Assembly (NCBI GenBank): GCA_946555345.1
Contig: CAMNSS010000003.1
Span: 134,080-198,079, forward strand
DNA from: an uncultured Eubacterium sp.
GTDB lineage: Bacteria; Bacillota; Clostridia; Peptostreptococcales; Anaerovoracaceae
Direction of reading: 5' to 3'
Length of the DNA: 64,000 nt
Shown: positions 37,531 through 48,323 of the stretch, one piece after another
Layout: each line of letters begins with the position of its first letter
How positions within the stretch are numbered: the first letter of the stretch is position 1
Position numbers and translations under genes: made by a program
Notes under the pieces: model-generated
What the model was told of the DNA's origin: nothing
Seen by the model: only the letters and a program-made list of their open reading frames with translations
The model's database searches: none

Positions 37531-38744
37531 GGGAATTTTACCAATAATCCTGCTGAAATACACAGAAAACCTACTTGCATCCACGCACAATTCTCTCAAA
37601 TTTTTTCAAAATGCCATTTACGGGGAAAAATCACACAGAAACTCTCTCAGCTTAAGAAAATAACGCCTTTTTAAGAAGAATGCCATTCCAATCACATCGA
37701 AATGCAAAAAATATCAAAAATAAACCCAATTTTCTCTCAGAAAGCGCTTTATTTTAAAAACGAGAGAAATGGGACATAAGATGATGCAAATTCCACTGAA
37801 CCAGCCTGTCAGCACAGCCCGCCCAAGCAGAAAGCTTTATTGCATCCGCACATCTGCACTGCCCTGCTAGCAAACAGCGGGTAAAGCCAGCTTCGCCGAT
37901 TCTTTTTCAGCGATAGGCTTTGTTGCATTCCCCGAATATCCACTAAGGATTCGAGGCAGACTATCATACAGCTTACGGCAATATAAATTTCACCGTTTTG
38001 CACTTCAATAACGGCTGGAGCGGTGAAACTATGGCAAAAAACTTCCACGCCAATTTCCCAATCCCACATCACCCATAAAACTGCTAGCGAACATTTCCTT
38101 GCATCTGTGCTGTCCTGCTATCATCGCCAAAACAAATCGCTCTGCATCCCTGTCCGTTAAACATGGCCTCTGATGCGCATTTGGTTACCCCGCCCGGGCA
38201 GAAAATTTCCTTGCATTCGCTCTGCTTTGTGAACGGCGGAATCTGGCGGCGGATTCCGCAGGAACAGCGGCAGTCACCAGCGCAGCGAAAAAAACAGACA
38301 AGTACAGGAGCTGTCTGAATGTCCAAAGGACATGAGTTCTCCTGGGCTTGCCTGTTCCCTTGGAACGAAGCGCATATAATTGCCTGCGGCGAAGACTTGG
38401 AAGAAGGAAAATCCGCCTACTTATAATTCCATGTGAGTTCATCTCATCCTAACGACTCGCAGTTCACAGGCAAATGAAAAATCCACTCCATTCATGACTT
38501 CATGCGCTAACGGCTTAGCAAAACGATTATCATGCAAAGCATAAGCAGATTATCCCGCCGCCCGCAACCCGCAGGCGGGCTTTTCCCACCATTGCCACTT
38601 TTGCTCAGCTTTCTCACGCCTGCTTGTTCTGCATAGTCTACACTCGAAGGCATTTTTTAATGCGCCGGTAAGCCATCCCCGCTTTTGAGCATTACGACCA
38701 TCGCCGCCAAATCAAACCGCCCGCGCCAGCACTGCGCACCGCTC

Positions 38745-41700
38745 CTAAAACAAGCTGATCTGTGCAGTCTCCGGCAGCCCTTCCAAAACACCGTGCTGCC
38801 GCATCTCATCCAAAGCGGTCTTATTGATCTTGCCCCGCTCGCTGATATCCTCCACCGTTTCATACGGCCGCTTTTGGTACTCCTCCCAGAACACGGTCGC
38901 AGCGCCCTCGCCAACGCCCGTGATCGCCACGAACGGCAGAAGCACCTTTCCCTCCCACGCTAAAAAACGCAGGCTGTCGGAAACACCGAGCCTCGCCGAG
39001 GCAAATTCATAGCCCCGCGAACACATCTCATAAGCTACTTCAAGAACCGGCATTTCATCCTCTTCCTTCTTCGCCGCATCCTTGCCCTTCTTGACGATCT
39101 CATCCATCCGCGCAGCGATCGCATCGATGCCTTTGAGCATCACTTTTTCATCGAAATAAGCCGCCTTTGCCGTAAAATACACCGCATAAAACTCCACGGG
39201 ATAATAGACCTTATAATACGCAATGCGGGCAGACATCATCACGTAAGCAACCGCATGCGCCCGCGGGAACATGTACTTGATCTTTTTGCAGGAATCGATA
39301 TACCAGTCGGGAACATCGTTTTCACGCATCAGCTTTTCCTGCTCCTCCGTCAATCCCTTGCCCTTTCGCACCTTTTCCATGATGGTAAAAGCATCCTTGT
39401 TCGGAAGTCCCTTCTGGCGCAGGTAATTCATGATATCGTCACGCGTGGCGATCGCTTCCTTCATCGTGGCAATCCCGTTTACGATCAGCTCCTGGGCATT
39501 GCCGAGCCATACATCCGTCCCGTGGGACAGCCCGGCGATCCGCACCAGCTCCTCGAAGCTTTCCGGCTTGATATCGTCCAGCATCTGCCGTACGAATTTC
39601 GTGCCAAATTCGGGAATCCCATAACTGCCATGAGTAAATTTATAGTCCGGGTTCTTGATGTCAAGCCCCTCGATGCCGATGAAGATCGTCATCACCTTTT
39701 CATCCTTGATCGGCACTTGCAGCGGGTCTACCCCGGTCATATCCTGTAGCTGCCGGATCATGGACGGCGCATCGTGTCCCAGGATATCCAGCTTCAACAG
39801 GTTCTGGTCGATGGAATGGTAATCGAAATGCGTCGTGACGATATCGGATTTCACGTCGTTTGCCGGATGCTGCACCGGGCAAAATTCGTAGATTTCATGC
39901 CCTCTTGGGACGATGATGATGCCGCCCGGGTGCTGGCCGGAAGTCTTGCGCACGCCTTCGCAGCAGGAAGTCAGCCGGTCCAGCTCGAAGCGGTTCACCT
40001 CGATTTCCCGCTCCTCGAAGTATTTTGCAACGTAGCCGAAGGCGGTTTTGTCTTTAATCGTGCCGATCGTCCCCGCCTTATAGACGTTCTCCGAACCGAA
40101 GATCTCTTCTACATATTTCTGTGCCGTCGCCTGGTATTCCCCCGCAAAGTTCAGGTCGATATCCGGCTCTTTGTTCGCTTCAAAGCCGAGGAACGTTTCA
40201 AACGGAATCGTAAAGCCTTCTTTATTGTAAGGCGTCCCGCACACAGGACAAGACTTATCCGGCATATCCACGCCGCAATCGTATTCCTCGGCATTGCCCC
40301 ATTCCAGATTTTTGCAGTTCGGGCAGAGATAGTGCGCTGGCAGCGGGTTTACCTCGGTAATGCCGGACATCGTCGCCGCAAAGGAAGAACCGACCGATCC
40401 CCTGGAACCCACCAGATACCCATCCGCCAGCGATTTTTTTACCAGCATTTCAGCGGAGCGGTACATGACGGCATAGCCGTTGTCAATAATGGAATTTAGT
40501 TCCTTATCCAAACGCTGCCTGATCTCCTCCGGCAGCGGTGAGCCGTACATATCTGCGGCACGTTCCTCGCAAGCCTTTCTAAGGTCGTCTTCCGCCCCGT
40601 CGATCTTCGGCGGAAACTTCCCTGCGGGAACGGGCATCATCGGCTCGATCAAATCGGCGATCTTATTTGGGTTTTCGATCACCACCTGGCGGGCTGTTTC
40701 TTCGCCTAGGTACATAAACTCCGCCATCATCTCCTCGGTGGTGCGGAAATACAGGCCTTCATCGCCTTCCACGTCCTTAAAGCCCTGGCCCGCCATGAGG
40801 ATTCTCCTGTAAAGCGCTTCCTCCTCGTCAAAATAATGGGCGTCGCAAGTCGCCACGACTGGTTTTCCATATTGCTTGCCCAGTGCGACGATCTTGCGGT
40901 TGTTCTCCCGCAGCTCTTCCTCGCTCTTCACATAGCCGCCTTCCAGCAGAAACCTGTTGTTGACAAGCGGCTGAATTTCCAGGTAATCGTAAAAATTGAC
41001 AAGGTGAGCAAGCTCTGTCTCGCTTTCCTTGTTCAAAACCGCCCGGTAAATCTCGCCTGCCTCGCAGGCAGAGCCGATGATCAAGCCCTCACGGTACTTT
41101 GCCAGGACTGATTTCGGAATGCGCGGTTTCTTGTAAAAATATTCTAAATGCGATAGGGACACGAGCCGGTAAAGGTTTTTCAGCCCTTCCCGGTTTTTAG
41201 CAAAGAGAATGACGTGGTTTGTTCCCTTTTTTTTATAGTTGATCGTCCCATCTGCATCGATCAGGTCCTTGTCCTCCAAAAGATACCCCTCGCAGCCATA
41301 GAGAATCTTGATCTCCCCTGCGGCATGGGATGCATCGGGAAAGCCCTGCACTACGCCATGATCGGTAATGGCGACCGCCTTATGCCCCCACTTTTCAGCG
41401 GTCTTTACCATGTGCTTAACATCGTTCAGACCATCCATGGCGCTCATCTTCGTATGCGCGTGAAGTTCCACGCGTTTTTGCGGATAGGTATCCATCCGCT
41501 CCTTCTTCTCCGCCTTTTCGATGCTGTCAGCCATGATCGCCACACAGTTATCAAACCGGTCCCACTGCGCATGCCCCTTAATCTTCACGCCATCGCCCTT
41601 ATTCAGATGGGTATCGATATCCTCCCATTTTTTATCAGGCGTAAAAGCCTTCACGCAGATGCTCGTCCGCTTATCCGTCACAAAAAGGCTCACCAGTTTG

Positions 41701-42578
41701 CTGTCGCTCCTAGTCGTGCGGCTGTCCTTCCTAAACAATTCGCCCTCGATAATGACGATACCGCTTTCAGAATGAACGTCTGCGATAGGGACAGGCTGTC
41801 CATAAATTGCGCTGCCCATGATCAGGTTTCCTTCTACCGGCCGGTACGCATCCCGCCGTTTCCGCTTATAGGAATTGCCGTTTTTCGCGCCCCAGCCGTT
41901 TCCGCCTGCCTGCCCCGGCGTCCCGCCGCCAGCCTGCCCGAAAGCCCCGCTGCCCGCAGATCCCGAAACGCCGCCTGCATTTGCGGATTTTCCCCGGAAC
42001 GACTGCCTCGCTTCCGCCACCTGCTCCTGATGCTCGGCATAGACAGCCTTTTCCTTTTCCGCCATCTGCGAGCCGACGCTTTCATACCCTTTGCTGTCGT
42101 TTTCAAACACAACTGCTGCGGAAAGCCCCAGATCCCGTTTCAAAAGCTGTTCGAATTTTCCCGCAATCTCCTTGTTCAGCAGATCCACCGCCGTCTGCCC
42201 CAGCGCATAAATCGTCAGCCTGCCGTCCGCAAGCCGCCACCTATCCGTATAAATCGTCTTCGTGATATGGGCATATTTGCCGTTTACCAAGGCGACCATG
42301 TGTGCGATGTAAAAGGCAAGCGCTTCCTCCGTTTCCTGTTTCAAATCACGGTATGTAAGCACAAGCTCGATGTCTTCAACCCCCGCAAGCTGCCCCAGGA
42401 GAGTACGCTTGAACTTGTCGACCGCCTCATAAGGCAGTACGAAATTAAGCTCTAATTCCAGCGAAAGCGTCCTGCTCTTCTCTGATATTACAGCTTTTTT
42501 CGTTTCCAATATCAAATCTTCCGGTCCATAGCCTCCCAGCTTGGAAAAATCAACTACGCTTTCCAGTATCTTTCGCAT
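38745..42578 (-). CDS. polC: PolC-type DNA polymerase III alpha subunit, apparently lacking the DnaQ-like exonuclease insertion
   Basis: RVELHAHTKMSAMDG PHP, VGSRGSVGSSFAATMSGITEVNPLPAHYLCPNC, GTIGTIKDKTAFGYV, C-terminal clamp motif QISLF; no DxExTG motif anywhere in the ORF. Confidence 0.9.
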   Translation of the reverse strand: MRKILESVVDFSKLGGYGPEDLILETKKAVISEKSRTLSLELELNFVLPYEAVDKFKRTLLGQLAGVEDIELVLTYRDLKQETEEALAFYIAHMVALVNGKYAHITKTIYTDRWRLADGRLTIYALGQTAVDLLNKEIAGKFEQLLKRDLGLSAAVVFENDSKGYESVGSQMAEKEKAVYAEHQEQVAEARQSFRGKSANAGGVSGSAGSGAFGQAGGGTPGQAGGNGWGAKNGNSYKRKRRDAYRPVEGNLIMGSAIYGQPVPIADVHSESGIVIIEGELFRKDSRTTRSDSKLVSLFVTDKRTSICVKAFTPDKKWEDIDTHLNKGDGVKIKGHAQWDRFDNCVAIMADSIEKAEKKERMDTYPQKRVELHAHTKMSAMDGLNDVKHMVKTAEKWGHKAVAITDHGVVQGFPDASHAAGEIKILYGCEGYLLEDKDLIDADGTINYKKKGTNHVILFAKNREGLKNLYRLVSLSHLEYFYKKPRIPKSVLAKYREGLIIGSACEAGEIYRAVLNKESETELAHLVNFYDYLEIQPLVNNRFLLEGGYVKSEEELRENNRKIVALGKQYGKPVVATCDAHYFDEEEALYRRILMAGQGFKDVEGDEGLYFRTTEEMMAEFMYLGEETARQVVIENPNKIADLIEPMMPVPAGKFPPKIDGAEDDLRKACEERAADMYGSPLPEEIRQRLDKELNSIIDNGYAVMYRSAEMLVKKSLADGYLVGSRGSVGSSFAATMSGITEVNPLPAHYLCPNCKNLEWGNAEEYDCGVDMPDKSCPVCGTPYNKEGFTIPFETFLGFEANKEPDIDLNFAGEYQATAQKYVEEIFGSENVYKAGTIGTIKDKTAFGYVAKYFEEREIEVNRFELDRLTSCCEGVRKTSGQHPGGIIIVPRGHEIYEFCPVQHPANDVKSDIVTTHFDYHSIDQNLLKLDILGHDAPSMIRQLQDMTGVDPLQVPIKDEKVMTIFIGIEGLDIKNPDYKFTHGSYGIPEFGTKFVRQMLDDIKPESFEELVRIAGLSHGTDVWLGNAQELIVNGIATMKEAIATRDDIMNYLRQKGLPNKDAFTIMEKVRKGKGLTEEQEKLMRENDVPDWYIDSCKKIKYMFPRAHAVAYVMMSARIAYYKVYYPVEFYAVYFTAKAAYFDEKVMLKGIDAIAARMDEIVKKGKDAAKKEEDEMPVLEVAYEMCSRGYEFASARLGVSDSLRFLAWEGKVLLPFVAITGVGEGAATVFWEEYQKRPYETVEDISERGKINKTALDEMRQHGVLEGLPETAQISLF

Positions 42579-43623
42579 ATTCCCCCGCCAGCTTTATGAT
42601 TTCATCCGCAATAGCTTCTTCCTTCACCATTTTGATGACCTCGCCCGCCGAAAAGATCACGCCTTTGCCCTTCCCGCAGGCAACGCCAAAATCAGCTTCC
42701 CTCGCTTCGCCCGGCCCATTTACCGCACAGCCCATGACTGCGATTTTCAGTGGATGCATCCCTTCCGTTTCCAGCATTGCAATACGCCCTTCGATCTCGC
42801 TTGCGACCTGCGCAAGGTCTACCTCCGTCCTGCCGCAGGTCGGGCATGATACGATTTCGACCGCATTTTTTCTGATGCCGATTGCCGCCAGCAATTCTTT
42901 TGCAAAGCTCACCTCGACTACCGGGTCGGCGGTAAGGGATACGCGCAGGGTATCTCCGATGCCGGCAAGAAGCAGCGCACCGATCCCGGCCGCAGATTTG
43001 ATCTTGCCCTGCGAGGGCGTGCCTGCTTCGGTCACGCCGATGTGAAGCGGATAATCCGATTTGCCTGCGACGATCCTGTATGCCTCATAATTCATCTTCA
43101 CATCGGAGGACTTGAGGGAAATCACAATATCGTTAAAATCGTACTGCTCCAGCATCGCCACGTTTTTTAAGGCGCTTTCCGCCAGGCCTTCCGCCGTGAC
43201 GCCGCCATACTTTTGCAGAATTTCCCGTTCTAAAGAGCCGGAATTGACCCCCACCCGGATCGGGATATGGCGCTTTGCCGCCTGCTCTGCGACCTGTTTT
43301 ACGCCCTCCCCTGAGCCGATATTGCCCGGATTGATCCGGATTTTATCCGCCCCGGCCTCGATCGCCGCCAGCGCCAGATGGTAGTCAAAATGGATATCCG
43401 CCACCAGCGGAAGCTTTGCCTTCGCCTTGATTTTCCGAAATGCTGCCGCAGCATCCATGTCCGGCACAGCCAGCCTTACGATCTGGCAGCCAGCCTTCTC
43501 CAGCGCATCGATCTGTGCCAGCGTCGCTTCCACATCGTGCGTCTTCGTATTGGTCATCGACTGAATGGATACGGGCGCACCGCCGCCGATTTTAACGCCG
43601 CCGCAGTTTACTTCTTTTGTCAT
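42550..43623 (-). CDS. ispG: 4-hydroxy-3-methylbut-2-enyl diphosphate synthase (flavodoxin)
   Basis: GGGAPVSIQSMTNTKTHDVEATLAQI...CPTCGRTEVDL...AVMGCAVNGPGEAREADFGVACGKG. Confidence 0.93.
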   Translation of the reverse strand: MTKEVNCGGVKIGGGAPVSIQSMTNTKTHDVEATLAQIDALEKAGCQIVRLAVPDMDAAAAFRKIKAKAKLPLVADIHFDYHLALAAIEAGADKIRINPGNIGSGEGVKQVAEQAAKRHIPIRVGVNSGSLEREILQKYGGVTAEGLAESALKNVAMLEQYDFNDIVISLKSSDVKMNYEAYRIVAGKSDYPLHIGVTEAGTPSQGKIKSAAGIGALLLAGIGDTLRVSLTADPVVEVSFAKELLAAIGIRKNAVEIVSCPTCGRTEVDLAQVASEIEGRIAMLETEGMHPLKIAVMGCAVNGPGEAREADFGVACGKGKGVIFSAGEVIKMVKEEAIADEIIKLAGEYAKDTGKRS

Positions 43624-43953
43624 ACAAACCTCCGCATAAAAGAGCCTATCTGCAAGCAAGGCTCCGCCAGCATATCCCTGTCTATAAAATGATGCGAACG
43701 ATTTCCCGCTAGCCATCCTCCGCATTCAAGTCCCCGCCGGCAATTCCTCCCTGCAAAACGCCGCTAACAATCCTCATCGGCAAATGCCGACAGGCACCCC
43801 ATCGGCAATCCTTTGATAATTTTCTGCCCATAAGCCGCCAGCAATCCTCATCTGCGAGCCGCCGCCAGCAAAGCCCGGCGGCAAACCGCCACCCGCAGCA
43901 CACTGAACGCCCTGCCCCACCTCGTTTATCTGCGATCCTGCAAACGCCGCCCC

Positions 43954-44967
43954 CTAGGAAAAGAGCGGGACGATAAACTTCAAAATATCGTTCCAGGTAA
44001 CATAGATCATCAGCGCAAAGAGCAGCATGATGCCGACAAAATGAATCTTTCCTTCCATTTCATCCGTCACCCGCCTTCCCGTCACCTTGCGGATGAGCAG
44101 GAACAACAGCCGCCCGCCGTCCAGCGCCGGAAACGGCAGCAGGTTCATCACCGCCAGGTTCAGGCTCAGAAGCGCCGCCAGGTACACCACGTAAATGACG
44201 CCCGCCTTGGCGGTATCGTTGACCGCATAGACGATGCCGACCGGCCCGGAAAGCTCCTTTGTCGATACATCCCCCGTAAACAGCTTGACGATAATGTCAT
44301 ACATCATCACCGTCATGTCCCACGTGCTTTGTACGCCCCGCCAAACCGCCGCGACGGGGTTTCGCTTCATTTCCGGCGCAATGCCGATCTTGCTGCGCCC
44401 CGCCTGCTCGTCGTATTCGGGAACGGCGGAAAATTCCAGCTCCTGCCCCTCCCGCAATACCGTGACCTGAATCGGCTCGCCCTGATTTCCGCCGACGGCG
44501 CTTTGCAGGTCATCCCACGCCTCGATTTTCGTTTCATCGATAAACAGCACTTCATCGCCAGCCCGGATTCCCGCTTCAAAAGCCGGTGAACCGTCGATTA
44601 CCGTTTCGATCGTGTTCGTCGCCTCGCCCTGCCAAAAAGCGATGATGATCATCAACACGATAGCAGTGAGCAAATTCATGAAAGAACCGGCCGCCAGCAC
44701 GATCGCCCGCTGCCAGGCAGGCTTCTTGTTGAAAGCCCGCGCATCTTCCGATTCCTCGTCTTCGCCCTCCATCGCACAAAACCCGCCGATGGGAAAGATG
44801 CGCAAGGAATACTCAGTCTCGCCCCTCTGCCTTTTCCAAAAGGCAGGACCCATGCCGATCGCAAAGGCATTGACTTTTACCCCGCACAGCTTGGCGGCAA
44901 TGAAATGCCCCAGCTCATGCACGAAAATGAGCAAGCAAAATATTAAAATCGCATAGATAATGGTCAT
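43954..44967 (-). CDS. rseP: RIP metalloprotease RseP
   Basis: HELGHFIAAKLCGVKV, PDZ, NLLPFPALDGGRL. Confidence 0.92.
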   Translation of the reverse strand: MTIIYAILIFCLLIFVHELGHFIAAKLCGVKVNAFAIGMGPAFWKRQRGETEYSLRIFPIGGFCAMEGEDEESEDARAFNKKPAWQRAIVLAAGSFMNLLTAIVLMIIIAFWQGEATNTIETVIDGSPAFEAGIRAGDEVLFIDETKIEAWDDLQSAVGGNQGEPIQVTVLREGQELEFSAVPEYDEQAGRSKIGIAPEMKRNPVAAVWRGVQSTWDMTVMMYDIIVKLFTGDVSTKELSGPVGIVYAVNDTAKAGVIYVVYLAALLSLNLAVMNLLPFPALDGGRLLFLLIRKVTGRRVTDEMEGKIHFVGIMLLFALMIYVTWNDILKFIVPLFS

Positions 44968-44980
44968 AAATCCCCTCCCG

Positions 44981-46135
44981 TTAAAACATATTCCTCACTT
45001 TTTCCCTTATTCTCATGTCCTCTTCCAAAACCCCTGCCAAATCGAGATCATAGACCGGCTGATGCCCGTCCATGATGCGCACCAGCGTATCCTGTATATC
45101 GATAAAGCGGATCTTTCCTTGCAGGAACAAATCCACCAGCGCTTCGTTCGCCCCATTGAGCGCTACTGGGTAGCTGCCGCCCCGCTTACATGCCTCATAA
45201 GCCAGCCCAATCGTCTTGAAGACTTTGCGGTCGGCAGGATAAAACGTCATCCCGCCCGGAAGCCCGAAAAAGTCCAGGCTTTCTGTAAGACCGCCCAGAT
45301 CCAGCCGCACAGGATACGAAAAGGCATATGCGATCGGAACCTTCATGTCGGGATTTCCCATCTGGCCGATGACACTGCCGTCCTCGTATTCCACAGCAGA
45401 ATGCAGGACGCTCTGCGGATGGACCACCACCTGGATCTGATCCACTGGCACATCGAACAGCCATTTTGCCTCGATGACTTCCAGCCCCTTGTTCATCATC
45501 GTCGCCGAATCGATGGTGATCTTCTTTCCCATCGACCAGTTCGGGTGCTTTAACGCCTGCGCCAGCGTTACCGCCCTAAGCTGCTCCAAGCTGTACCCAC
45601 GGAACGGCCCGCCCGACGCAGTGAGGATGATACGCCTTACCGCATTTGCTTCATGACCTTGCAAGCACTGGAAAATAGCGCTGTGTTCGCTGTCCACGGG
45701 AAGCAGCTTAACACCCGCTTTTTTCACCGCATCCATCACCAGCGCCCCGCCTGCCACCAATGTCTCTTTATTGGCAAAGGCGATATCCTTTCCTGCGCAG
45801 GCTGCCGCAAGGGTCGGCGCAAGCCCCCGCATCCCCATCAGCGCATTCAACACCATATCGCAATCTTCCATGGATGCGATCGCCTGCAAGCCTTCCGCAC
45901 CATGAAACACTTCGAGGCCCGGATACTGTGCGGCAATCCGCCGCGCATCCGCCTCCTCCGCCACGCAGACAGCCTGCGGCTTGAATTTTTCTATCTGGGC
46001 GCAAAGCAGATCGACTTGCTTCGCACAGGAAAGCGCCGCCGCCTGAAACCTGTCCCCATGCCGTTCTATGACCGCAAGCGCCTGCGAGCCAATCGAACCG
46101 GTGCTGCCTAAAATCGAGATCCTTTTCATATTCAA
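44981..46135 (-). CDS. dxr: 1-deoxy-D-xylulose-5-phosphate reductoisomerase
   Basis: ILGSTGSIGSQALAVIE...NKETLVAGGALV...PVDSEHSAIFQCLQG. Confidence 0.95.
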   Translation of the reverse strand: MNMKRISILGSTGSIGSQALAVIERHGDRFQAAALSCAKQVDLLCAQIEKFKPQAVCVAEEADARRIAAQYPGLEVFHGAEGLQAIASMEDCDMVLNALMGMRGLAPTLAAACAGKDIAFANKETLVAGGALVMDAVKKAGVKLLPVDSEHSAIFQCLQGHEANAVRRIILTASGGPFRGYSLEQLRAVTLAQALKHPNWSMGKKITIDSATMMNKGLEVIEAKWLFDVPVDQIQVVVHPQSVLHSAVEYEDGSVIGQMGNPDMKVPIAYAFSYPVRLDLGGLTESLDFFGLPGGMTFYPADRKVFKTIGLAYEACKRGGSYPVALNGANEALVDLFLQGKIRFIDIQDTLVRIMDGHQPVYDLDLAGVLEEDMRIREKVRNMF

Positions 46136-46150
46136 CCGCCCCCGCCGTCC

Positions 46151-46939
46151 TTAACCCATATTCCCAATCACCAGCACGATATAATAATATACCATCGGCC
46201 CGGTGAACAAAACGCTGTCAAACCGATCCAAAATTCCGCCATGGCCGGGGATCAAATCGCCATAATCCTTGATTCCCATCTTGCGTTTGAAAATAGAAGC
46301 AGTCAAATCCCCAAACTGGGAAACGACGCCGCCCAATACACCGATCGCAAGGCAGTGCGCCAGAAGCTGCGGTGCAAAGAAATAGCCGAACACGCCGCTC
46401 AAAACGACGCTTCCCAGGATACCGCCGGCCGAACCTTCAATCGTTTTTTTCGGGCTGATTTTCGGACACAGCTTATGCCTTCCCAGGGCATAGCCGCTGA
46501 AATACGCCATCACGTCCGTGCCAAAGGCCGTTATCACGATGAGCCAGATCAAAATGCCATAGCCGCTCTGGTCCACCAGCACGACATGGAAGGAAAAAAA
46601 GACCACGTAAAAAATGCCCGTTACAGTAGCCATGGCATCCGCAAGCTTCCGCTGTTCGATATTAAATAAATACAAAAGGCTTATCAGCATCACGCCGAAA
46701 AACCACAGCATATACCACTCCGCCCGCCCGCTGAAAAAGTTAACCGCATAGAGGGAAACGGCGGCGATGCAAGCGATGGCAAAGCTCGGTTTCACGCCCA
46801 TTGCGGCAAAGCCGTTGTAAAATTCCCGCACGCCCATGATGCCGATGAGAAAACAAGCGGCGAACAGCGCATAGCCGCCAAAATACAAAATGACCAGAAG
46901 CGGCAGCATAATAAGCCCCGACAATATTCTCGTTTTCAT
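46151..46939 (-). CDS. cdsA: Phosphatidate cytidylyltransferase
   Basis: C-terminal SIFKRKMGIKDYGDLIPGHGGILDRFDS signature. Confidence 0.93.
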   Translation of the reverse strand: MKTRILSGLIMLPLLVILYFGGYALFAACFLIGIMGVREFYNGFAAMGVKPSFAIACIAAVSLYAVNFFSGRAEWYMLWFFGVMLISLLYLFNIEQRKLADAMATVTGIFYVVFFSFHVVLVDQSGYGILIWLIVITAFGTDVMAYFSGYALGRHKLCPKISPKKTIEGSAGGILGSVVLSGVFGYFFAPQLLAHCLAIGVLGGVVSQFGDLTASIFKRKMGIKDYGDLIPGHGGILDRFDSVLFTGPMVYYYIVLVIGNMG

Positions 46940-46942
46940 GAT

Positions 46943-47665
46943 CTACCTACCTCCGAATCTTCGCTCCCTGCTTTGATAATCCGCAATGGCCTTCTCATAC
47001 TCCTCCGGGGTGAAATCCGGCCAGTACACATTGGGAAATACCAGCTCGCTATATGCACTCTGCCAGAGCAGGAAATTGGAAAGGCGCAGTTCCCCGCTCG
47101 TCCTGATGATCAGCTCCGGGTCCGGCACGTCCGCATTCGTAAAGCCCGTGAACAGCTCCCCTGCGATCATCTCCTCGGTGATATCGGGAGGCGCGATTTT
47201 CCCCGCCGAAACCTTCTCCCCGATGGAACGCACCGCCCTGGTGATCTCGTCCCTGCCCCCGTAATTGAGGGCGATGTTAAATTGCAGGCCCGTATTGTCC
47301 TTCGTCTGCTGCAATGTCTTTTCCAGGCTCCTGACCGCATCCTTCGGCAGGCTGCTGTAGTCGCCCAGCACCTTTACCTTGACATTGTTTGCCACCAATT
47401 CTTTTAGGTCGCTCCCCACGTAAGTTACCAGCAGTTTGAAGATCCCCGATACTTCTGCCAGGGAGCGTTTCCAATTCTCCGTGGAAAAAGCATATACCGT
47501 AAGGTGCTTGATCCCCAGCTTGTCAGAATGATCGACGATTTTTTTCATCGCCTTCATCCCCGCATTGTGTCCTGCCAGCCTCGGCAGGCCCCGTTCCTTC
47601 GCCCACCTGCCGTTGCCATCCATGATGATCGCAACATGGGCGGGCATTCTCTCTTGATTAAGCAT
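46943..47665 (-). CDS. uppS: Isoprenyl (undecaprenyl) transferase
   Basis: HVAIIMDGNGRWAKERGLPRLAGHNAGM...DPELIIRTSGELRLSNFLLWQSAYSE. Confidence 0.95.
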   Translation of the reverse strand: MLNQERMPAHVAIIMDGNGRWAKERGLPRLAGHNAGMKAMKKIVDHSDKLGIKHLTVYAFSTENWKRSLAEVSGIFKLLVTYVGSDLKELVANNVKVKVLGDYSSLPKDAVRSLEKTLQQTKDNTGLQFNIALNYGGRDEITRAVRSIGEKVSAGKIAPPDITEEMIAGELFTGFTNADVPDPELIIRTSGELRLSNFLLWQSAYSELVFPNVYWPDFTPEEYEKAIADYQSRERRFGGR

Positions 47666-47742
47666 ATAAATCCCCTGAATCGCATAATAGATGTGGCCCA
47701 AAGGCCACATCTACCATCGCTTGTATTTCATTTGAATTGAGG

Positions 47743-48300
47743 TTAAACTTCCATGATTTCCTTTTCTTTTGCCGTTACGACTTCATCGACATCCTTCACG
47801 GCTTTATCGATCGTCTTCTGGATATCATCCAGCGTGGACTTCGCATCATCCTCCGTAAAATCGCCGGACTTTTCCAGCTTCTTCACCTTGTCGTTCGCAT
47901 CCCGGCGCAGGTTTCTGACGGCAACCTTCGTGTCCTCGCCCATCTTCTTGACGATTTTCGTAAGCTCTTTTCTTCGCTCCTCCGTAACCTGTGGAATTTG
48001 CAGCCTTACCGCTTTGCCGTCGTTCACCGGATTGATGCCGATATTGGCGACATTGATTCCCTTTTCGATATCGGGGATGCTTTTCGGATCAAACGGCGAA
48101 ATCAATAACGTCCTCGGTTCTGGAACGGAAATGTTAGCCAGCGCCTTCAACGGTGTCGGCGTTCCGTAATACTCCACCATGACCTTGTCCACCAACGCCG
48201 CATTGGCGCGCCCTGCCCTTACCGTTCCCAGTTCTTCTTTCAATACGTGCAGGCTCTTTTCGATTTTGGCTTCTAACCCTTTCATATCAAAATCACTCAT
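47743..48300 (-). CDS. frr: Ribosome recycling factor
   Basis: GTVRAGRANAALVDKVMVEYYGTPTPL...RRDANDKVKKLEKSG. Confidence 0.96.
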   Translation of the reverse strand: MSDFDMKGLEAKIEKSLHVLKEELGTVRAGRANAALVDKVMVEYYGTPTPLKALANISVPEPRTLLISPFDPKSIPDIEKGINVANIGINPVNDGKAVRLQIPQVTEERRKELTKIVKKMGEDTKVAVRNLRRDANDKVKKLEKSGDFTEDDAKSTLDDIQKTIDKAVKDVDEVVTAKEKEIMEV

Positions 48301-48323
48301 TTTTCTTCCCTCCAAATTTTGTT

